Source: Fragilariopsis cylindrus CCMP1102 (lineage: Eukaryota; Bacillariophyta; Bacillariophyceae; Bacillariales; Bacillariaceae). Taken from it: DNA of 64,000 nt. The stretch covers positions 186,001 through 250,000 of the forward strand of contig FMBT01000354.1 of the NCBI GenBank assembly GCA_900095095.1. Reading direction: 5' to 3'. Both the position numbers and the translations under genes were made by a program. Below are positions 58,277 through 64,000 of this stretch, piece after piece. Under the pieces are notes generated by a model. The model was not told the DNA's origin, made no database searches, and was given only the letters and a program-made list of their open reading frames with translations. The first letter of the stretch is position 1. Each line of letters begins with the position of its first letter.

Positions 58277-61155
58277 CTTTCATTAATGCGTTTACCTTTT
58301 AATAGACGTGAGGCTTCTTCTTCGCAGAGTGTTATTCTTGTGATTGTGTGCAAACTGAAAATGTCATTTGAAATTTTTTTTACTCATGCAACTACGCTAA
58401 CGTTACAGTGCTACTTACTTTAGGGGTGACAGTTACTTAGTTCGGGGGATTTTGGTGGTGCTACGCTTGATTATCCTACTAAGTACAGAGTACAGTCGCG
58501 ATAGTGTACTAGTAATACTACGTTTTGTACTACTTGTCCATCAAAAACACTTGTAGTCTTGATTCACTTGAATAGTATACAATTTACTGGGTACAATAAT
58601 GTAAGGGACAGAAGTGCTCTTCCATAAGCTTCGAACCTGTGTTCAGCATTAATTGTTGTGTATTCATGCACAGATTTTTGTACTTTGAATTTGTATCGAG
58701 TTTCTGTATTCTTGATTCAAAACAATCTTCGTCAGTTTTTTTTTTATGGCAGCAGGTATGTACAATTGATAACAGAGTCAACTTTTAACACAATTACATG
58801 GGGTGCATAAGAGGGGATAATTACAAGCATACTGGTGAAATAACAGCTAAATTAGCAGCATATCATTGTCTCTAATTGTCACATTGTGCACACATTATTA
58901 CTAAATTATCTAGAGTGTTTACTACTAGTTTTGTTCTCTCAGAAGAAGTGTGCAAGACGGACGGGGGTGCATTGTCAACCTGGTTTTTTTCACATCAAAA
59001 TCAGCAAAGTTATAGCTCAATAATTGCAATTTGTGGACTAAATATATCTAGTTTTTAAAAATCCCAGTCAGCACTTACTGTTAAAATAGAATAAAAGAAC
59101 CAGTTGGAGTAGCAAGTTAGTGAGACCAAAGCCGTTGGAAACATCACCTCCAGTAGAAAAAGATTTGCATATACTTTACCTCGTGTAAATAGAGGGAGTA
59201 GGGGAGGTTCTTGTAAAGTGGTAGAATGCAAGATATAGTGCTATCTAGCAAAATTATCAATCTCTTGTAGAATCCAGCGTAGTCTACATTTATTTAAGTC
59301 AGTTTCTTTTCCATTGCATTCATCCTCTTGCACAATTTGGTATAACGATGTTTGATAGGATAAGAATAAATCAAAACAAAACAGAAAGTTCCTGCCAACC
59401 TGAATCATATTGTTGGTTCTTGGTATGGTCTGGTCATTTCTAATCTCTTCAATGTTTCGAATGGAGATGCTACTACATTTCAACAAAAGTAAACAATGTA
59501 ACAACAAACAGAAAAGATGGTTAATGTTTGAATAATTATTTTAACTGTTGTTGCGCGCACAAATCCAGATATAGAGTAGGACAATAGTTGTTTGAGTCTG
59601 CACTTATCTTGACTCTTAGCATTAAGGGAACAATTCATTGTAGGTTATGAAAATGGGTCCCTTTTTGAGATTGATCTTTTTGTTATCAATCATTATTGAT
59701 CAAGAATAATATCATTGGTGATTGCAATTGTAACTATGCATGGAGATGGTATCCCCAGCTTCATCAACAGCAGCAACACAAGAGAATCCACCACTGTCAA
59801 CTACAATGTATTATTGTCCCCCATTGCAGCAGCAACAAATTCTCCCACTATATCACCAGTATCATTCTCAGAATGGAATTAAAAGACCACCTACCTACCA
59901 GTTTTTCTGTTACACCAGAAAAGCCAAGGAGGGCAATAATAGATCATCAACAGGAGCATTATTCTTTGAACCTTTTAATTGAACTGGTGTTATATTAGGA
60001 CATAATGGCTTAATGGTGTCATAAAAATCTATACAACTTCTAATGATCTCTAATTTACTTACTCGTGATACACCTACATGTACTATAAATGAAGGATTGT
60101 AAGTACATCTTTACATGCAGATAGAGTTCTGTATCACTACTTATTTAAGAGCTCAAAGAGCCGTTGCAGAAAATGAGACATAATAAATGTTGCACTACAA
60201 TAAACAGTGTTGTAGATTTATATCTTCGAGGAAGGTACCCTAGATCTAGATGATTGTCAACCTTATTATTCCAAGATCTTTCTATTATTACTACCTAGAT
60301 GATGTTTTCCATGCCCTAAACTAGTATAGTGATAGGTCTAGTTGTAATTATTGGTGATAGTATGAAAATTGTAAGCTATTACTAAACTACTATACAGATG
60401 CCTCCATTGTATTTTGATTGTATACTAAGAGTTATATTCATTTCTGGTTTTGTGGTTTCACTTTCCGCCCATCGCCCTCTTAAGTTACACACATCACGTG
60501 TAAAAATACAATAAGATTTGATAAAATGGGCGTCAAACGTACACATTGGTGGTAAAAATGGGCCCCCTTCTAATGAACCATTAGCAAAAATACTTACTTC
60601 ACTAACTAACTTGCTAATGATGACATAATATCATTGATTGAGCTGTAATATAAATAACAAAAAACGACTCTATTGTTTGACTTGTATTCCTTCTCTCACA
60701 TGCACCTTCCGTGACATGTCAAAATTTACTTCTTATTCCCTAATTCTGATTCTAATTGATAAGATACTGGAATCCCTAGCAAGCAGGACTAAAGCCGGCG
60801 CATTCGAACTGGATCTGTGCACATTTTTAAGTGTGCAATGAGAGCCTGTCCGCACACGTACACTTTACATGAGAAATCACGTGCAGTACCCTATTTTTAT
60901 AGGATTTGGAACTCTATGATGGGAGGCAGTCATCTATATCACACAAATCTACACATTCCAAACATTTGTAAGGACTAGGTCGTCCAGTCAATTTACAGCC
61001 TCCATTTGGATCTATACCTTCTAAAAAATCACACGTCATCAAAGATAAAAACAAAGACAATGTACACCTACCTGTGAAGTATTCCCTCTTGCATTGCACT
61101 GTAGGCAAAAGATACTACGCCCAATACCTCACAACAAAGAAGATTACAAAAGATG
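58277..61155. other. Gene-poor region with coding traces
   Basis: No intact gene. Short peptide-like traces occur, for example GCIRGDNYKHTGEI at about 58800 (compare RCIREEDYK at about 61930) and, on the minus strand at 60914-61108, a cysteine-rich stretch (PYKCLECVDLCDIDDC). These could be remnants of a transposase or other repeat-encoded protein. The left end should hold the transporter promoter. Confidence 0.45.
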
Positions 61156-61707
61156 TTAACAGGATTCCGGTTATAAGGGTTTTTGTAGGTATTTTTCGCT
61201 TGTATTTACACGCGTTATTTTGCAGGTAAAAATGGTCAAAATAATGAAAAACTTTGAAGAACTGATTGAAGATGAAGAATTGAGCAAAATAGATTTAGAT
61301 TTGACTCTCTTACAGTTAAAACCCAAGTCCATCATATCAAGCTGGCTGGGTGTAACCAATTTGTCCACAAGTGGAGTTACATTGGCTCATATACATTGCT
61401 AAATATTTTAAATACATAGACTAATAATTATTGCGCAGCTAAGATTTAGCACCATTTCTTGCGCTAACAGCGAATATTCCCAGGGTGCTTTTCCATAATT
61501 GAGTAAGTACAGGCTTGTAACAGCGTAGGTGCGGCCCATACAAAGCAACATTTGCGTATTTTTACTTCATAAAAAGACGCGTGCCTTTGAATGGGGGCGT
61601 ACTGTGTCTCAACATTGGACGCTAAGTCCAACTTTTGAGGGAATTACACCCCCCAAAAAATGGACCCCATAAAGTGGCGCTTTTAACAGCGCCATAACCG
61701 GAATCCC
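61156..61707 (+). mobile_element. TTAA-flanked MITE-like element, copy 1
   Basis: The left end is TTAA followed by CAGGATTCCGGTTATAAGG (61160-61178). The right end is the inverse, ATAACCGGAATCCCG (about 61692-61706), with GGATTCCGGTTAT identical over 13 bases, but no TTAA follows on that side. The body has no intact gene; a short open frame (61220-61402) lies inside. The segment 61518-61680 is the inverted counterpart of 62519-62681 in copy 2. TTAA targets and short inverted ends suggest a non-autonomous piggyBac-type element. Confidence 0.65.
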
Positions 61708-62487
61708 GTCAAAAGAAGAGATCAATTCACTGATATGACAATGGCAATTCATTCAACTGCACCTCCATTAATATTGATCTGTTTAATACAAACTTGCCAG
61801 ATAAAATATTGATATTGGTACTCTTATATTAACAGGGACAAAAAGTTCTGGTTTAATTTGGTCATTTGGGGAAAATTCTATGAGGTTATATAGGGATGGC
61901 AGACAAATTTTTAATTGCCACAAGAGGTGCATAAGAGAGGAGGATTACAAACTGAATAATAGAGTATGAGCTAAAGTCCTAGTACAGAAGTCTATGTTAG
62001 TGCTACATTAGTTAATTAATGCGTGGTTTTTATTCCTATTGGTTTATCAAAAGAGGACCCATTATGGACAGGTATGTTTGACTATTTTTCCAGAAATAAT
62101 GTACCATGTGTGGACTACAAATTTCTCCTAACTATCACAGCTTCAAACTAGACGTTGATGTGAAGGTCAGTGGTTTGATACCATGTGTACGGGTACGGTT
62201 TCTTCTACTGCAGGCTATTTACACTAGCCCCCGTGGTCGACATCATCAACAATGTACTTTTAGTAGAAGGAGACTACAACAGCAATGGAGGGTTCATCAG
62301 CCAGTACCAATACTATTAAGAGGTTTAGATGGTAAAGGAAGTGGATCCCGTTGTCAATACAAAAAATGTCCTGGTTTCAATCAAGATGCTATCAAACGTG
62401 TGTCATTTAAAATAGTCTAAATATTGATGTGAGGAGTGTAGTATGAATAAGAGTACAGATGTTTGGCTTTGTCATACTACGAAGAAG
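61708..62487. other. Spacer between the MITE copies, with coding trace
   Basis: About 780 bp between the inverted element copies. It holds a possible coding trace near 61880-61955 (RLYRDGRQIFNCHKRCIREE) and an open frame at 62106-62420 ending in GSRCQYKKCPGFNQDAIKRV, which resembles cysteine-rich ends of DDE transposases. Neither is intact. Confidence 0.4.
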
Positions 62488-63076
62488 TTAACAGCTTTCA
62501 AGCTACTGCTCCATTACTGGCGCAACTTTTTGGGGTCTATTTTTCGGGGGGCATATCTCCCCCAAAAATCGGACTTATAACCCCTATTGAGACGCAGCGC
62601 GTCTCCGTTCAACAGCGTGTGCTTTCTTATTCAGTGAAAGTATACGAAAATTTCTTTGTATGGGCTGCACCTACGCTGTAATAAGCCCATAAAATTTTAA
62701 ATCGGCCCACCAGTGTTTGAGTATTCGCGGTGACCGTTGGGGATCGAACCAGGCACGTGTAAAAGCACGTGGAATATTCTAAGTGATTTTCTGCGCGATT
62801 TGTTTAGAATTTAGAAACTCAAAATATTTGGTGACTCACACGAACCACCATAACTATCCTTGTGGTGGAGATGGTAACACACAGCCGCGTTCAGTTGACA
62901 GCCCTGGGTTCGGGTTGCCAATGCGTCGAATCTTAATTTATTTTGGACATTACATATCACATTCATTCCCACATCCAAAGTTTTTCATTTTTTTTCATCT
63001 TTTTTAATGAAAATTATCGCGTGTTTTTTACTAGTGAAAAATCGCGCAAAATACCTTATAGCCTGAAAGCTGTTAA
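62488..63076 (-). mobile_element. TTAA-flanked MITE-like element, copy 2 (inverted)
   Basis: Bounded by TTAA on both sides (62488-62491 and 63073-63076). Its ends are CAGCTTTCAAGCTA (62492-62505) and, inverted, CAGCTTTCAGGCTATAAGG (63054-63072). It is an inverted, diverged copy of the element at 61156-61707: the 163-bp arm 62519-62681 pairs with 61518-61680, each arm starting 27 bases inside its element end, and ATGAAAAACTTTG is shared in the other half. No gene inside. Confidence 0.68.
62855..62925 (+). other. Degenerate tRNA-like (pol III) sequence
   Basis: TGGTGGAGATGG fits the A-box consensus and is followed by GGTAACACACAG, like a D arm. About 40 bases later CCTGGGTTCGGGTTGCC resembles a B box with two mismatches. 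On the opposite strand GGTTCGATCCCC (about 62741-62752) is an exact B box. No cloverleaf anticodon stem forms, so this is at best a tRNA-derived SINE or pseudo-tRNA. Confidence 0.3.
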
Positions 63077-63600
63077 ATGGAATGAAAACAGTAGCCAGTT
63101 GTCATTTGAAATACCATACAGAAATGTGTTATGAAACTACCAGCACTGCTACTGGAAGTAGCGTCGCTTCCAAGTTGACAGAAGAATAGATATTCCACCA
63201 AGTACAATATTGCCTCTATTTAATGGGGATCTTATTATAGACTATCTTCTGTATTTTTTAGTTAGAGTAGAATAGATAGTACATCATAATGTATGTATCT
63301 ATACGGATATTCCCATTATCATTATTATTTATCTTGAACAAAAATACCCCTTCTTTTGCGCCTATAATTTTGTGCAGTTATGGTAGAAGGAGCCAAAAAC
63401 CTGCTCTCTATCTTCAAGGACAAGTAACTTATCCGGAACCCCAGGGATTTGGCTGTAATTATTTCATTATTAAAGTGATCTCTAGTTTGACCCATCAAGT
63501 CCAATACATTTCCTGTAAAGTTTTGTCTCCTATTAGCTTTCCACATCCAAATAAAGGGTATTATTTACTAGATTGATTTTTTTTGCAGAAAATTAAGGCG

Positions 63601-63664
63601 TAAATTAAGGTGTAAAAAATATTAGCGCACCCTCCAAAATTCCTTATAGCTGGAGTCCTGTTAA
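63601..63664 (-). mobile_element. Third TTAA-flanked element end
   Basis: On the minus strand TTAA (63661-63664) is followed by CAGGACTCCAGCTATAAGG, matching the copy 1 end at 16 of 19 positions, and by a related subterminal stretch (AATTTACG, TTAATTTT, TGCA, A-run). The other end of this copy was not found, so it is a fragment or a partner of the left end at 61156. Confidence 0.5.
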
Positions 63665-64000
63665 GTTGTTTCCCCATGGCAACAAATGGTACTGAATGTA
63701 TGATTTTTTCTACTACTATACTATTACCATGACAGAACGGAAATGTTGGATAATACTGCTGCTATTTGTTATGGTCTTATAATATTATATATATAGTTAT
63801 TTTCATTCCACAATTGTGTTGAACGCTACTATACACTGCATAAACATCAAACCCACTTCCTAAATCCACATTGTGTTCTATTCTATTATCTGTACTTGTC
63901 CATCTTACAGATGAGATACATTATATTATATAATAATATACAGGCAGGTCAACAGTTGACTCCTCAGTCTTTCTAAGATGGGAGGAGTGGTGCTGGCAGG
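63665..64000. other. Right edge of the window
   Basis: AT-rich DNA with TATA-type runs (about 63780-63800 and 63920-63945). No gene is seen before the window ends. Confidence 0.5.

Noticed and set aside
59696-59998. Two overlapping + strand open frames
   Set aside because: Gln- and His-rich by composition, with no recognisable domain or splice context; too weak to call a gene.
1-64000. Bacterial features: operons, CRISPR arrays, insertion sequences, riboswitches
   Set aside because: Introns, gene content and spacing are eukaryotic; no such structure was seen.

Overview
The window looks like nuclear DNA from a diatom, or a close photosynthetic stramenopile. The evidence is AT-rich intergenic DNA, spliceosomal introns with GTAAGT-type donors, very asparagine-, glutamine- and serine-rich low-complexity stretches in proteins, and several proteins whose N-terminus is a signal peptide followed by an alanine/phenylalanine cleavage motif of the kind that targets diatom plastids. 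Two copies of a protein family I associate with diatoms (a basic VSFSD-type start, then W-Y-T/S and R-G-L-E motifs) support this. The species cannot be named from the sequence.

Layout. 1-5.2 kb: Beclin-1/ATG6 (-), an isopenicillin-N-synthase-like 2OG oxygenase (+) and a two-pass membrane protein (-). 5.2-15 kb: a silent stretch, VPS51 (-), a plastid-targeted tandem thioredoxin-like protein (+) and a two-box HMG protein (-) whose six introns fall into three homologous pairs. 15-25 kb: a secreted SET protein, a secreted cysteine-rich protein, a HIT hydrolase with a probable organellar presequence, a plastid HU-like protein and a DUF445-type membrane protein. 25-36 kb: an Hsp70 with a C-terminal membrane anchor, a Golgi-type sulfotransferase, a small plastid protein, a tandem-SET protein and a telobox-like Myb protein. 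36-50 kb: PIG-T, an N6-adenine-type methyltransferase, an ADP/ATP-carrier-like protein, an ABHD11-like hydrolase and an ankyrin/RCC1/zinc-finger protein. 50-58 kb: two head-to-head members of the VSFSD-type family and a PAPS-transporter-like protein. 58-64 kb: no intact gene, but two inverted diverged copies of a ~0.55-0.58 kb TTAA-flanked MITE-like element and traces of coding sequence.

Most genes are unrelated housekeeping genes, as expected for a eukaryotic chromosome. Two could share a pathway: the sulfotransferase (28.1-30.3 kb) and the PAPS-transporter-like gene (55.9-58.3 kb) would use and supply the same sulfate donor in the Golgi.

A technical point affects the whole annotation. At least twenty genic positions show recognisable protein switching reading frame with no plausible intron. 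Most are repaired by one extra base in a short homopolymer. Many genes (HMG, Hsp70, both SET genes, HIT, HU, ADP/ATP carrier, sulfotransferase, PAPS transporter) are free of such breaks. I read this as residual consensus indels rather than biology, with the DUF445 gene, where about seven breaks cluster, as a possible real pseudogene.
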